Shown in pieces: positions 1 to 11,851 of a DNA stretch of 64,000 nucleotides (the stretch's first letter is position 1; each line of letters starts with the position of its first letter). This stretch comes from Clarkia xantiana subsp. parviflora (lineage: Eukaryota; Streptophyta; Magnoliopsida; Myrtales; Onagraceae). The translations under genes and the position numbers were made by a program. The notes below the pieces were generated by a model, which did not search any database, was not told where the DNA came from, and saw only the letters and a list, made by a program, of their open reading frames with translations. Location of the stretch: assembly GCA_036873135.1 (NCBI GenBank), contig JAPTYO010000059.1:4209066-4273065 (forward strand), given 5' to 3'.

Positions 1-843
1 AAAAATTATCATCATAATAGAAAATATAAATCCCTAATAATAAATTAAATAATATTAGTTAATATTAAATTAATAATATTTTATATTCATTTTTAATTTA
101 CTATGACAATTTGCTAATTTATATTTAGTTGAATGACAAAAAAAAGTATATTTAGTTCTAAATTTATTTATTTTTTGGCCAATGAGTTCTAAATTTATTG
201 GCCAAAAATTAATTCAATAAAGAAACATATTTAAGTAATGAGAGGTTATTAAATCAGAAATCCTTATAAATAGGTGTATTTCAATCCTAAACCTAAATAA
301 AGTTATGACTTACATATGAACATTTGTAAATACAAAAATTAAACTGTGTACGATGAATATGAAATGAACTATAAAAAAAATATTTCATTTTTCTAAAATA
401 AATAACAGATGAACATGAAATCTTTATACATGTACGATGTTTGATTTATGACAGAATTGTATAAGTTTAAATATTATATAAAACTTAAATTTGTGTAGCA
501 GTGTTTCATATTTTTATTTTCTAATAGCTACAATATTTCAAATAATAATAATCAGTAAAATTAGTTATCTATATTAAATTTTAGAAATATTTAATTAATT
601 AAAAATATACGCGTCAGCCACCTAGATTTATATAAACGAAAAATTATGTTATAAATTGAACTCACACTAGTTGGCCCTTCGCACATACATTTGTTTTTAA
701 AATAAATTAATATACTGAATGATATATATTTATGCAGCAAAGAGTGTGTATATGTTAATGAAGGTAAAGTGTCTCCATTACGCAATGAGCCAATTTGTAG
801 GAGATGATTAATGTAGATTAATGCATGAATAGCTAGCTGCCGT
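1..843. other. AT-rich intergenic DNA
   Basis: Very AT-rich sequence with short poly(A)/poly(T) runs. I see no coding exon, tandem repeat or recognisable mobile-element end in it. It is the distal upstream flank of the PPR gene. Confidence 0.7.
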
Positions 844-972
844 TTTACTTTTGGACCTCATATCTTAAATGGGCCTTAGGCCCATGTTGGAGAGCCACTT
901 TAGGGTTTCTCTCTCACGTCTTCTTCTCCTGGCTTAGTTCTTTCCAGTTGCAGAGAACTCTCTTCTCTAAAA
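844..972 (+). promoter_or_regulatory. Proximal promoter and 5'UTR of the PPR gene, with paired site II motifs and a telo-box
   Basis: Two site II motifs (TGGGCC) face each other at 870-875 and 879-884, forming a near-palindrome. A telo-box core (TAGGGTTT) lies at 901-908, and a CT-rich leader with TTCTTCTCC follows. Site II elements bound by TCP factors together with telo-boxes are typical of plant genes for mitochondrial and ribosomal proteins. I see no strong TATA box. The arrangement fits a housekeeping gene for an organellar RNA-binding protein. Confidence 0.6.
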
Positions 973-2544
973 ATGGCGGCACTGAGATCTCCACAGCTGA
1001 AGAAGCTCCTACTTCGCCATTTCTCTTACTGTTATTCTCGCGCTGCTTCTACTGGATCCAGTCGTCTGCTTCCAATCCGGGCTCCAGTTTCTCCTCATTT
1101 TGATCCATTTCGCACCCCAAATTTCCATGATTTCCCCGCCTTTTATCTATCTAGATCATTCTCTTCCGCCAATCCGACTACTCTCCCGAAAAAGGCTGAT
1201 CAGGAAGACGATGTGGCTCAAGCGCTCGCGTCGGAGCTCCGGGAGAGTCCCGAATCGGACCCTCTTTCCGTCACTCAGCGGCTCGCTCTCAACTTCTCCC
1301 ACGTCACTCCAACCCCTCCATTGGTCCTCTCAGCGCTCAATCTCTCACCGGAGGCAGGACGCACAGTTTTAGGGTTTTACGATTGGCTGGCTGAAAATCC
1401 TAATTTCACACACACCGACGAAACCATCTCCTTTTTCATTGATTACTTCGGCCGCCGCAAGGATTTCAAGGCGACGCACGAACTACTAAGTCGTGCCAAA
1501 GGCGTCGCTGGTGCCAAAACCCTAGAATCCGCCATTGATCGCCTTGTCCGAGCCGGCCGCCCTGCCCAAGCAGTAACTTTTTTCGAGAAAATGGAGATTG
1601 ATTATGATTTGAAGCGCGATAAGGAATCCTTGAAAGTTGTCGTTCAGAAGCTCTGTGAGAAAGGCAATTCTAATTATGCTGAAAAGATGGTGAAGAGTCT
1701 GGCTAACGAGTTCTTCCCCGACGAGAGCATCTGTGATCTGCTCATCAAAGGTTGGTGCGTAGATGAAAAATTGGATGAAGCAAATAGATTGGCAGCGGAG
1801 ATGTATCGAGGAGGATTTGAGATTGGAGCAATGGGATATAATGCTCTTCTTGATTGCGTCTGTAAGCTCTGCAGGAAAAAAGACCCATTCCGCCTCCAAT
1901 CCGAGGCCGAGAAGATCTTAACTGATATGGATTACTACGGGGTTCCAAGAAATGTGGAGACTTTCAATATTCTGATCAAGAACCTCTGCAAGATTCGGAA
2001 AACCGAGGATGCCATGAAGCTGTTTTCGAAGATGGGGGAGTGGGGATGCTACCCAGATGAAGAAACGTTTGTGATTTTGATCAGGAGCTTGTTCCAAGCT
2101 GCGAGGGTAGGTGAAGGAGATGAAATGATCGACCGGATGAAATCTGCAGGTTTCAGCATTGGCAGAAGAGAGTATTACGGATTTATGAAAATCTTGTGCG
2201 GAATCGAGAGGATCGATCATGCTTTGTCGGTTTTCAAGAAGATGAAGGGTGATGGACACAAACCTGGGGTGAAGAGCTACGAATTGTTGATAGGGAAGCT
2301 GTGTGCTCATAATCGGTCGGAGAAGGCGAATGCTCTGTTTAATGAGGCATTGAGACAGGGACTGCCTGTGGAGCCCAAGGCTTACAGGGTGGAGGAAAGG
2401 TATGTGAAGAAGAAGAAGGTGGAGAAGAAGGAGAAGAAGAGGGAGACTTTCCCGGAAAAGATGGCGAGGAAGAGGAGGCGACTCAAGCAGATTCGATTAA
2501 GTTTCGTTAAGAAGCCAAAGAAAACAATGCGAAGATCGTTCTAA
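973..2544 (+). CDS. PNM1: P-type pentatricopeptide repeat protein, PNM1-like
   Basis: Intronless 523-codon gene, the usual structure for plant PPR genes. The N-terminus (about residues 1-50) is rich in Arg, Ser and Leu and lacks acidic residues, as in a mitochondrial presequence. PPR helices run from about residue 165 to 465, with typical segments such as TFNILIKNLCK and SYELLIGKLC. There is no E, E+ or DYW editing tail. The last 50 residues are extremely basic (KKKKVEKKEKKR, ARKRRRLK, KKPKKTMRR), as in a nuclear localisation signal. Arabidopsis PNM1 is a dual mitochondrial/nuclear PPR protein with a C-terminal nuclear signal that interacts with TCP8; length, tail and neighbours agree. The start ATG follows a CT-rich leader and is the first in frame. 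It probably acts in mitochondrial RNA metabolism; orthology is inferred without alignment. Confidence 0.88.
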   Translation: MAALRSPQLKKLLLRHFSYCYSRAASTGSSRLLPIRAPVSPHFDPFRTPNFHDFPAFYLSRSFSSANPTTLPKKADQEDDVAQALASELRESPESDPLSVTQRLALNFSHVTPTPPLVLSALNLSPEAGRTVLGFYDWLAENPNFTHTDETISFFIDYFGRRKDFKATHELLSRAKGVAGAKTLESAIDRLVRAGRPAQAVTFFEKMEIDYDLKRDKESLKVVVQKLCEKGNSNYAEKMVKSLANEFFPDESICDLLIKGWCVDEKLDEANRLAAEMYRGGFEIGAMGYNALLDCVCKLCRKKDPFRLQSEAEKILTDMDYYGVPRNVETFNILIKNLCKIRKTEDAMKLFSKMGEWGCYPDEETFVILIRSLFQAARVGEGDEMIDRMKSAGFSIGRREYYGFMKILCGIERIDHALSVFKKMKGDGHKPGVKSYELLIGKLCAHNRSEKANALFNEALRQGLPVEPKAYRVEERYVKKKKVEKKEKKRETFPEKMARKRRRLKQIRLSFVKKPKKTMRRSF

Positions 2545-2812
2545 GATGTTTCCTTTATTTGTAACTGTTAGTTTTCTGGAATCATTGTTTCAAGTTTTGC
2601 TTTTAGAACACTGGATTTGAGGGGCATGGTGAAGTTCTTCTGCATTTTAGTAAAATAATATTTGAAATGAACTTAGTATATCTCAAGTGCATTTCACGCT
2701 AAAAAGTTATACACTAAGTTGCTTCATTTGTTCAATGGAAAATATTTTATCCATACAAGAAGAAACTATTAAGAGTACAATACAGTCGAAACTTGTACTA
2801 CTTTGAAAGTGA

Positions 2813-5800
2813 CTAGGAAGTTCCTTTCCAATACCGAACTGATCGGTCGGTCCCGCACGAAACAAAAGCCGCTTCAACTGGAGAGTGTTCGATCCAACGT
2901 GTCGACCCGTTGTGATTAGAAGGCCACCTCGCCACTCTTTCGGCTGTTAGAGCATCCCAAATCACGATCTGTAACAAACCCAACATTTTTAACAGAATAA
3001 ACACTGTAATTAAAGGACGATTATAAGATAAATGTCGGTAATATTAGCAAACCTCATTGTTCATTTCATCGGTGGAAAGAATAAATTCCTCTGTGTCGTT
3101 GAAGGTGGCCTGCAGGCAGGGTAAGAAAAGATTCAGCAAACCAAAATGAAATCTTTCACTGTTTCATCTGCAAGTTTCAGCCTAATTACTTTTTTTTACT
3201 GAAAGTGTGAGATTTTTCTCACTAAATTTTACACAAACTAAGTTGAGATTTTCTTTTACGCACCTGACACCTCGACTTGGTGTGGGTAGCCCCGAGATAT
3301 TGTTTGGCTAATCTTCCAGAACCAACTTCCCAGAGCTTCAGTGTTGAATCCTTCCCACAAGACAGAACAAACCTGGGCAGTAGAAAGAAAGTATAAGATG
3401 ATGTGGCAGAATTTCATCCACCGATCGAACCCAGAACTAAATTCTGCATGTGAAATGAAGAACACAGTCCATTTCAAACTAAACTGGGAGGATCCTAATC
3501 ATTTTAGGAAAATACCTTTGATCCTTTGTAAAGGCTGCACTTATCACCTCTGCTGTTCCATGCGCGGCTATTGAGCGTACACAAGTAGCTGAGACACCAT
3601 CCCAGAGCCGAATGCAGCCATCCTTGGATGCTGTGACATACATGCCACCTGTAGCTGAATATCTGACCTGGAATTAAATACCTGGTTCTTTTAGGAGACT
3701 GTAAGAATTAGAAACAATAATAGAAGTTGTAACAGAGAGGAGAGTTGACATTGATCATGCCTGGTTAATGCCTGCATTAGCACCAAAATCCGGAGTTTTT
3801 GCAGATAGAAAACATTGGGATGTATTTACATCGTATAAATGTGGTATTGCATGGTCAGTTCCTGCAAAATTTTGTTTCATCAATCTCATGCAAATAAATT
3901 TTGAGAATTCAAATAAAACCAAGCGAAAAAAAGTCTTAACTTCACTAGGCAGAGATTATAGGTTCAGTTTTTATACACTGCTAGCTTCTAAACAAGAAAC
4001 CTGATATTACCCGTTAATATGAAATCTCCAGAAGGATGGAATGCTACGGAGCGGACATTGTGTGTGTCCTGGCCAATCAAAAAATGAGGAAATAAATGAT
4101 ATTCTTTTGATACCTAAATAACTAGGACATCTATCTTTGGTATCTAGTACTGCTAAATGAAAGCTGTTGTATTTACCTGGATAACCCTGAATGCTCTCTT
4201 TGCAGTAGCTTTGGAGAAATCAAAGAGCCTGGGTGAACATTAAACAACCATTATTTCAGTTACCATATTATGCACTTAATAAATATTCTTTGTTAGCTAT
4301 AAACCAAGAAATGTAGCTATAGGGGGTAAACAAGGAATAAAAAATTAGTAAAAGAAGAAAATAATACATACTTTATCGTTTGGTCTTTTGCCCCAGATAC
4401 AAGAACAGAATTTTGGGGATGGAAATCCAAGTCATTTATAGGCTGAATTATAGTTAAAAAAATAAAACAATTATAGTCTTTCTAGCAGAGTTTTTAACTG
4501 GTATTCAAGAATTATGGTTAATAGCTTATGGTCAAGTTTTTTACTTGACTGTGGTCATAAAAAGTTCGTATGACAGTGCGTGTTGAACTGTCCCTTGAAT
4601 CAGGCAACATCATTTGCTTTATTTTTGAGACCTGATGAGCAAAAGGAGGGTCATTAATAAATATAGCAGCTCAATAACAAGAGACAAGCCCCTGCTAGAA
4701 AAACAATACTTACCTCAAAGAGCTTAATTGAGGTATCTGCGCTTCCAGTAGCAAAAAACCGTCCATCTGAGCTAAACCTTGCGCACCTAGTAATATTCTA
4801 GAACCAGATTTAAGTTATTCAACTACTACACTCTCAAAAAAAATTAATATATTATATAAAATCTCTTCATTTAGTGCTAGAACTTGTGTTAATACCTTAT
4901 GCTCTGAAAGATGCCGTGTCTCATGTTTCGGGAAACTCTTTGAGAGGCCCTTTTTATCTGGAATGACGCTGTACCGCAAGGGAAAAGAAATGTAAGTTTT
5001 AAAAATTACTTATCGCCTACAAATGTAGATATCACACTATATAACCAGCTAGCGATTAAAATATATGATGATAATTTTAATTTCAAGAAGTCACCAATTA
5101 TATCATCCAAATATTATTTTCTTTATATATTACGCTCCATAAAGAGTTTGATATCGCATGCGATAGCACAAATTGTATAAGTCTACAATTTAGCCATAAA
5201 AGGGAACTGGTATTGTGATTCTCCTTCTTAATCCACTTTTCTTACTTACCAACATAGAGATCAATCACAATGCAGGAAAATATCTGCTTTCCTCAAGTCT
5301 TATGAGTTGCTTCCACTATTAGTCTTACTTAATTTAGACAGCTCTATAGATTGGTTGTTACCTAAAATCGACACTTGTGCTGCGAGAAGTAGGGAGATCA
5401 AAAGCCCCAGAAATACCCCTCACCGTATCGTCCTTTTCAACTGCAAGACCCTGTTCTTGCCTTAATACAAAAAGATCATAAACTATAGAAAAGTATCAAC
5501 AACACAAAACCTTAGGATATGCTAAAAACCTTGGCCACAAGCTCGACAAGCCTGTTAGCAGGGGCATCAATGTTCAACGGCGTCATTGTCGCAGAAGCAA
5601 CTGCAATTGCTGCCTGTAAATTAAGATGAATTGCATTGGAATTAATTGATGAATCAATCAATGTTGAGCAATGAAGTCGTGAATGGAACAGAAAAGAGCA
5701 ATTGTCATTGAGCAGTTGTACAGAACAAAGGCAGAAAATGTCGAAAATTCAGCCGCTTGCCTGACTAAGATTGTTATCGCGGAGGTGGGCAACAATGAGG

Positions 5801-5865
5801 GAATTAACCAATCGATGGAGCTTTCCGTCTTGGAGAATCTGCTCAAAGCTCTTGTTACTTTCCAT
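2813..5865 (-). CDS. CSTF50: Cleavage stimulation factor subunit 50 (CstF50), 14 exons
   Basis: Subunit of the CstF complex in pre-mRNA 3'-end cleavage and polyadenylation, nuclear. Exons on the minus strand: 5865-5761, 5613-5530, 5450-5362, 4968-4896, 4797-4714, 4631-4545, 4442-4372, 4228-4177, 4068-4011, 3861-3761, 3667-3516, 3372-3264, 3109-3053, 2968-2813. Total 1278 nt, 425 residues, phase kept throughout; Arabidopsis CstF50 has about 429. The N-terminal helical dimerisation region (residues 1-60, LHRLVNSLIVAHLRDNN) is followed by WD40 repeats with HPSGDF, KLWEVGSG and SIRLWDG-like blades, ending in YWKGTS. Introns 1 and 10 have GC donors after CAG (5760/5759 and 3760/3759); no usable GT lies nearby. 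The gene converges on the PPR gene with 268 bp between stop codons. Confidence 0.93.
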
Positions 5866-7330
5866 CTTCTTGGATATCAGAAAAAACCGTAGTTCCAGAA
5901 ACCCGCAACTCTTCGTTTCTTATTTTGATGAATCCCAAATCCTGATGTGACACCGAAATTCCCCGACGAACTGGGTCGTCTAATACCAAATAATCAAAAT
6001 CTAAAACCCTAATCTAAACCTTTTGCCCAAGATATAAATTCAATTTTTTTTCCCCGAAATTCACATTAACAAATTGGTAGATGGAGTGTTTTTCTAAAAT
6101 AAATTGCAAAATCAAGTTTGATATTTCAAACAAATTATTAGTTAGAATTTTGTTTAAACAATTTGTTAATCGAAATTTTGTTTTGAACAATTTGCTTGAT
6201 GAGTTTTGTTTTCTGGACAATTTAATTTTAGATTACATATTATACCAAAAAAATATGAGTTTGTAATTTGTCGACAAAGTAAAAATTGTTAATTGAAAAT
6301 TTTCATTCAAGTAACGACTTTGTGATAGCTAGAAACGAAAACACCGAATCTATAAATATGTTGATCAAATTAGCTAAGTGCGTGACTCCATTTAACGTAT
6401 TGTGCTCAATATGACTACCATTCGCATTATGTACATCGTTTATGAATAATTACATTCATATGTATCATTTGCGTACATGCTCTATTTTTTTGTACGTTTT
6501 TTAGGTTTTATTTTATTGATTTTAGGTACTTTTAGGTTATATTAATTGTAAAGGTTTTCTTTATAAAAAAAAATCTATTAAGTTTGATGAACGGTTTGAC
6601 ACAGTGAATTCCTGAAGGTAAATTGGTTTAAATAGTTTTATCATGTATAATTATCTCGGTCAAACTGTTTAGTCAACCAAATAGAATTTTAATATAAAAA
6701 AATTCTTCTTCTTTTGTTCACTCGTCAAACAGTACGCATCATTTTCCCTCTAGGATTCATCCAACAAAAACTCATTCACCCAATTGAATAAGTAAAAAAA
6801 GAAACTAAAACCTATCGGTTTTTGTTGAGGGTTTTGGCTGGGAAACTTAGGAGATTAATTTTCTAAAAATCTATTTGTCAAAATGAAACATTAGTGATTA
6901 GTTAGCAATTTGTTCGAATGCTCAAACATAAAGTTTGAAAATTATCTCATTCAAGTTTATTACTTTTGTTTTTGCAATTCAAATTTCTTACATTTATTTT
7001 AGTTTTAATTATTTTTTTCTATGCAAATTCTTCCTTTAACTCGCCAAGTTTTCTTCTAAAAACCTCACCAGATTTCCTAAGTTAAATATATATCATTTTA
7101 AATATGCCAAGCCGATTATAGCCAAATAATTGACATGCACTTTGCACGAGATTCTAATCATATGACAACTTAGGTTATAATATTATTAACTCGTGCAAAC
7201 TCACTTTTTAAATAAAGTAATATATTAAAAGAACATATTCATTTTATTATTGATTAATTTGTAACAATGGAATGTTTCATCTCTACCATTTCATGAAAAA
7301 CTTTGTTTGTAGATCAGAGTACCAAATAAT
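5866..7330. other. CstF50 5' flank and AT-rich intergenic DNA
   Basis: The CstF50 promoter faces left. A telo-box-like AAACCCTAA at about 6004-6012 lies 140 bp upstream of the start codon. The rest is AT-rich and holds no exon or repeat I can identify. The left border of the following LINE remnant falls near its end but is not visible as a target duplication. Confidence 0.55.
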
Positions 7331-8083
7331 ATGATTTTGAGCGAAGAGGCTATAGTGAAGGCACACATAATGTTTGAGGTGGCATCTTGGGAAATATGGA
7401 CGGAATGGTGTCGAGCGTTCTACGGTGGAGATAGGCCCCGACCTCAATATGTGGTGGAACGATCACGCAAGTTAGCATGGGAGACATGGGAGGTCTATAG
7501 AAAATCAACTGAATCAAGGACACGTCCAACGTGTATGATAGCCCAGACCTGGACAAAGCCACCTCCCGGTGTAATCAAGATTAATTGCGATGGTTCGTGG
7601 GACGAGAGAACGAGAAGATGCGGTACTGGTATTATCGCTAGGGATTCTAACGGGGTCATTGTTGATGGACGACATGGATACGGAAGAGGCAGTAGTGCGG
7701 CAAGTGTTGAGGCCAAGGCGATATTACAAGGTCTCGACCTTGCTATTCACCATAATTGGAACAATATCATTATCGAGTCGGACGCGGAATACGTTGTACT
7801 TCAAATTCAAGGAGTTTTCAAGGAGCAAGATTGGCTGCTTGAGAACATCGTTCATTCCATCCGACAAAGAGCCAGTTCCATCCCAAGAGTCCTTTGGAAG
7901 TTTGTTAGACGAAACGCTAATAGAAGCGCAAACTGGATAGCTATACAATCCAGAAAGTAGATGTGTCATGCTAATTGGGTATTTTTACCCCATCTTCTCT
8001 GTTATCGCTTTTGTTGTTGGATTGTAATGCAAACTCAATAACCGGTTAATAATAAAAGTCTACATTGTTGGCAAAAAAAAAAA
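7331..8083 (+). mobile_element. 5'-truncated LINE with RNase H-like domain and poly(A) tail
   Basis: A 209-codon open frame (7331-7960) encodes a plant-LINE-type RNase H domain (RVT_3 class): KPPPGVIKINCDGSWD with the first catalytic Asp, VEAKAILQGLDLA with the Glu, and IIIESDAEYV with the second Asp. The C-terminal motif reads NRSANWIA where NxxADxLA is usual, so one acidic residue is replaced by Asn. The reverse transcriptase that should precede it is absent. A short 3'UTR with AATAAAA ends in an 11-A run at 8073-8083, as expected for target-primed reverse transcription. It is probably dead. Confidence 0.8.
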
Positions 8084-8145
8084 GTAATTAATCTTTAATT
8101 ATGATATTCAACATAAAAATATATATACTTTTTTCAGATATCTAT

Positions 8146-8190
8146 ATATATATATATATCTATATATATATATATATATATATTATCTAT
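8146..8190. repeat. (TA)n microsatellite with TATC interruptions
   Basis: Nearly pure TA dinucleotides broken by TATC units, just before and overlapping the 5' end of the first Helitron. Confidence 0.9.
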
Positions 8191-8274
8191 ATAATATATA
8201 ATTTGAATACATCTTTAGCTAATTAGGTAGTCTCTATGAATGCCATGTCACCACCTGATTATATAATTGGTGCG

Positions 8275-8275
<1 letters not shown>

Positions 8276-8313
<38 letters not shown>
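8276..8313. repeat. (TCTA)n microsatellite
   Basis: About nine perfect TCTA units directly after the conserved Helitron 5' segment that ends in TTGGTGCGTA. The other member at 14331 lacks them, so the expansion arose within this copy. Confidence 0.95.
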
Positions 8314-8536
8314 ATCCCTTTACCAATATATAAATTGGCTTGGGTCCTCACCCCTAAGGGGCACCACCTTACATTCAATGGGTACCAATTTAAAATGAAA
8401 CCGAAGTAAACCGGACTATACAAACCGGCCAAAGATAAATCTTCAGAAAAAATCAAAACGGGCTGTAAATAATTTTTTTTTGGCAATAGAACCGTCAATC
8501 ACAAACTGCCTTTTGATGAACCGTCCACTGCCACCG

Positions 8537-8802
8537 CTCTGTTGTTTCCTCTGCCCGCCTCCGCTTATCCGCCTCCTCCCACCGCTGCGTTACGGTCGCC
8601 CGCTAATTGTCCGCCTTCTCCCACTCTGATAGGTGTACTTGCTGATTCCTACGACAGTACTCCGTGCCGCTCCGTTGTTTCCTCTCACCTGCCTGTATGC
8701 CTCCGCCCACCGCTGCGTCACGGTCGCCCGCTAATCGTCCGCCTTCGCCCGCTCCGAGAGGAGCCCTTACTGATTCCTACGATAGTACTCTGTCCGCAGG
8801 TC
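8537..8802. repeat. 133-bp tandem duplication, C-rich
   Basis: Two adjacent copies (offset 133 bp) share GTTGTTTCCTCT, the CCACCGCTGCGT..CGGTCGCCCGCTAAT stretch and the TGATTCCTACGA..AGTACTC block. The sequence is C-rich against an AT-rich surround. Open frames here are proline-rich by composition and differ between the copies, so I do not call a protein. Confidence 0.85.
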
Positions 8803-10408
8803 TTTCGCCGGTCGCTGCTCCTTCTGTTCGTATGCTTTTTATTTATCTTCATTCCTACCCGGTCTCTGTAACATTCAACTTTTATGCTCTTGTGTTAAGT
8901 CAATTAATCAATCAGACTGTTTTTTTTTTCCAGTTTAACTGACTATGGAACGGAATATGGAAGAGTATTTACATTTGTAGGTTAATAATCACTGAATTCA
9001 GGAAGCCATTGTGGATGATGAGTCTATCAAAACTTGGAAGGAAAGGTCAGATACTTTCTGCTAAATATAACTATAGTGAAAAAAAAGGAAGCTTGAATGA
9101 AAAGAGAGGCTGACGACTTAAAAGATAACCTCAGTTTTACTTTGGCTGAATTCTGGTTGGTGTCACACTGTTTTAAACATGTTTGTAGCAAGAAATTATA
9201 ACATATTTAAACTAATATTGTTAAGTTCAAACCATGTTATGATATCATCATAAATTAGATAAGACATTCGATCAATTGTCCTATAAGTTCGAGTTTTTAA
9301 CTAAAATCGTTATGTAAAAGAATTATATCTTCATAATATTCTGGAAATATGAAATGTGTAACTTTATAACAACATTTAGATGGATAAGGCAAGAAGTGGC
9401 TCGCACCTTTGGTCTTTTGGTGATGGAGCAGGGCTCCAAAGACCTCACTCTGCTCAAATTGACTGATTATGTAACTATCCATGATTGTCTTATGTTGATT
9501 CGATTAATAGAAGGCGTCCAAATTTGGTCTGGATTGAGTAAGTTGATTCAATCTAATTTCTTTCAAGTTGATTTATTAATGTGATTCTGCGACCTCCATT
9601 TCTTATTATTAATTAGTACACTCCTTTGTGTGCAATGTTTTCTGGATTAAGTTTGTCTGCTTTGGTGCTCTAGGTACAAATGTTGTTAATCTCTGGTTGT
9701 CTGCGTTCGTTAATTAATTTCTTGTTTACTTCCATCCATGCATAACCACATACTGATATATATATATATTTTTTCATAATTTCAATTCTGCAGAACTAAC
9801 TCAGAGTTGCAGGTTAGCTAGCTTCTATCTTTCATAAATTATTTCAACTTATTATTTGACTTTTGAAATTATAATGATGGTGAAATTATTCTAAGCTTGT
9901 GCGGTATGCCTCTGCCATGGATGACAACCTCTTTTTTAGCCATTTGCTTTAGCTATATCAGCTACCTAATTGGTATGTTCTTTATATTAACAGAAAGATA
10001 GTTCTCTGGTAAGTCCTTTGTCTAGAACACTTCTATTTAGTGGCCATTTTTCAATAATGCTTAGAAATACTTATTTAATCATACCAAGACTTTAAAATGG
10101 TGCTTCCAAGTAAATACTAAATAAGTACCATGCAGGATTATCTTGTCTTCCTTGGTTTATATATCATGACATGCCTACTTGTCATCTATATTATTAAGTT
10201 TGACATGCTTTGCTCTTTTTTTTGGAATAATGTTCTTAACAAAGTGCAATGACCTTCTCCAATAAGTCACAACTCCTCATTGCAACTAATAGAAAAATGG
10301 AATATATAGATTAACCTCCATTTTTGCTCAATATTTTGCCTCAACTACATTAGATAAGAAAATTTCAGAGATTAGATCAAAGAATTTGTATTGTACTGTT
10401 ATTTTTTT

Positions 10409-10822
10409 GGGTTAATAACCTATGAAAGGTCTGAACTATCACCCATGTTAACCGGAGAGATCTGAAATTTAAAAAGTTAATAACAGAGGTCTGAAATTTC
10501 AGTTTTGATGAAATTTGGTTTTCCATCCAAATTTTCTGTCAAATTTAACAGAACCATGTGAAATGATTGAATTACCCATTTGCAATATTTTAGCCAATTT
10601 TACAGGCACACTGGTGATGGAGGGGCAATTTTGGTATTAAATTTTTAAGTGGGGCACGTGTTTGGCATGTGATCAAATTCCGTCACATTTAACGGAAAAA
10701 ATTGACGGAGACCTCTGTTATTAACAAAACTGAAATTTCAAACATTTGTTATTAACTTTTTAAATTTCAGACCTCTCCGGTTAACAGAGTAATAATTCAG
10801 ACCTTTCATAGGTTATTAACCC
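10409..10822. mobile_element. Foldback/MITE-like element, copy 1 (arms about 110 bp)
   Basis: Begins GGGTTAATAACCTATGAAAG and ends with its reverse complement. Imperfect inverted arms run for about 110 bp and each holds several GGTCTGAA blocks. The same arms bound 30685-31642, so this is a dispersed family. There is no coding capacity. Clear target duplications were not found: the T-rich right flank TATTTTTTT is shared with the second copy and may belong to the element. Confidence 0.75.
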
Positions 10823-11851
10823 TATTTTTTTCTATTCAGAATGTATGTATTTTTTTTTTAGGTCTTCTTTCCATATGCAAATGTAAAGAACCTTACAAGC
10901 ATAATAAAATTAGCCTTGAAGCTTGAACTTTGTTTTCTATCTAGCAGCAAGTTGAGATTTGATTTAACCTCTTTAAAGCTTAATCACTAATCTAACCTTC
11001 TGAGCTGTTTCAATGTCTGGTTAATGAGACATGCATAACTTCTACCTATAATGACGATGGAACAAGTCTCCTTGTTCACAATTCCACGAAGAGAGATAGT
11101 TCAAAATCCTTACACGAGTCGACTCTTGCGTTCCAATTTGCCATCTGGTGGTCCTACCAAACCTGCTTTATCTTACTGCCAACATCTTACAGTTGAGGTA
11201 CCAAAATACATTCTTGTTTTTTCCCTTCACTTATCTTACGTTTCTCTTTCAATTTGTACTACATCAGGCCACAGGGTTAGGTACATAACTTCCTTCTTGC
11301 TGAAACTTGTTCTATTTGTATATTATATTTCTTTCTTGCCTTGAAACTTGCTTTATATGTGTAAAGATTCTTAAATAATAGGGAAGAAACTTACTGGATA
11401 GAACATATGCTTACTAATTTATTAGTATTCCATTAGTATTTAAGGAAGTTTAGATATTAAAGAACTCTCACTCGAATTTGAAGCACTCATTACTATCTTA
11501 TGACATAAAGCTTAGGCTTGTGTAGAGAAGATTGTCTTATGTGTTTAAACCTTTTCTATGAGAAAATTTTTACCCTTACAGCTTTCATTCATGTTGTGTT
11601 CAATATGTTTTAATATATGAAGACAATATATGCTCCATTAACGTTTAACAGGTTGCATATTTATTTTTACATATTGGATTCATACTTCAAACGACACTCT
11701 GCAAAGCCAACTGTTTCTACTATAATCACCAAATTCTATATATTGCTTATTGCATAGAAATAGACTTTTTTTACTTAATGTTGTTATTATATTTTGACAT
11801 TCATACAAACTTGTACAAATAAAAAAATTAGAAATGCGCAGAAATAACTAG

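Larger units (their letters stand above)
8186..11851 (+). mobile_element. Helitron alpha (first of a head-to-tail series), non-autonomous
   Basis: Starts TCTATATAATATATAATTTG after an A. The first about 90 bp are nearly identical to 14245-14331, with two substitutions and one 4-bp difference. The proposed 3' end is GCGCAGAAATAACTAGT, resembling GCGCAGGGATAATACCTAGT at 14225-14245; Helitrons end in CTAG after a GC-rich hairpin, and here the hairpin has decayed. I see no Rep/helicase frame, so it would be non-autonomous. The interior holds a 133-bp tandem duplication (8537-8802) and an inverted-repeat element (10409-10822). The start is well supported by the repeated copy; the 3' end is less sure. 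Confidence 0.6.

Noticed and set aside
1522..2310. Minus-strand open frames of 125-130 codons inside the PPR gene
   Set aside because: They are antisense shadows of a clearly coding plus-strand frame and have no motif of their own.
3759..3762. Sequencing error in place of a GC donor in CstF50 intron 10
   Set aside because: Cannot be excluded, but a second GC donor in the same gene and full phase consistency favour real GC-AG introns.
8542..8942. Proline-rich open frames of about 100 codons
   Set aside because: They follow from a C-rich tandem duplication. The two copies are read in different frames and no domain is visible.
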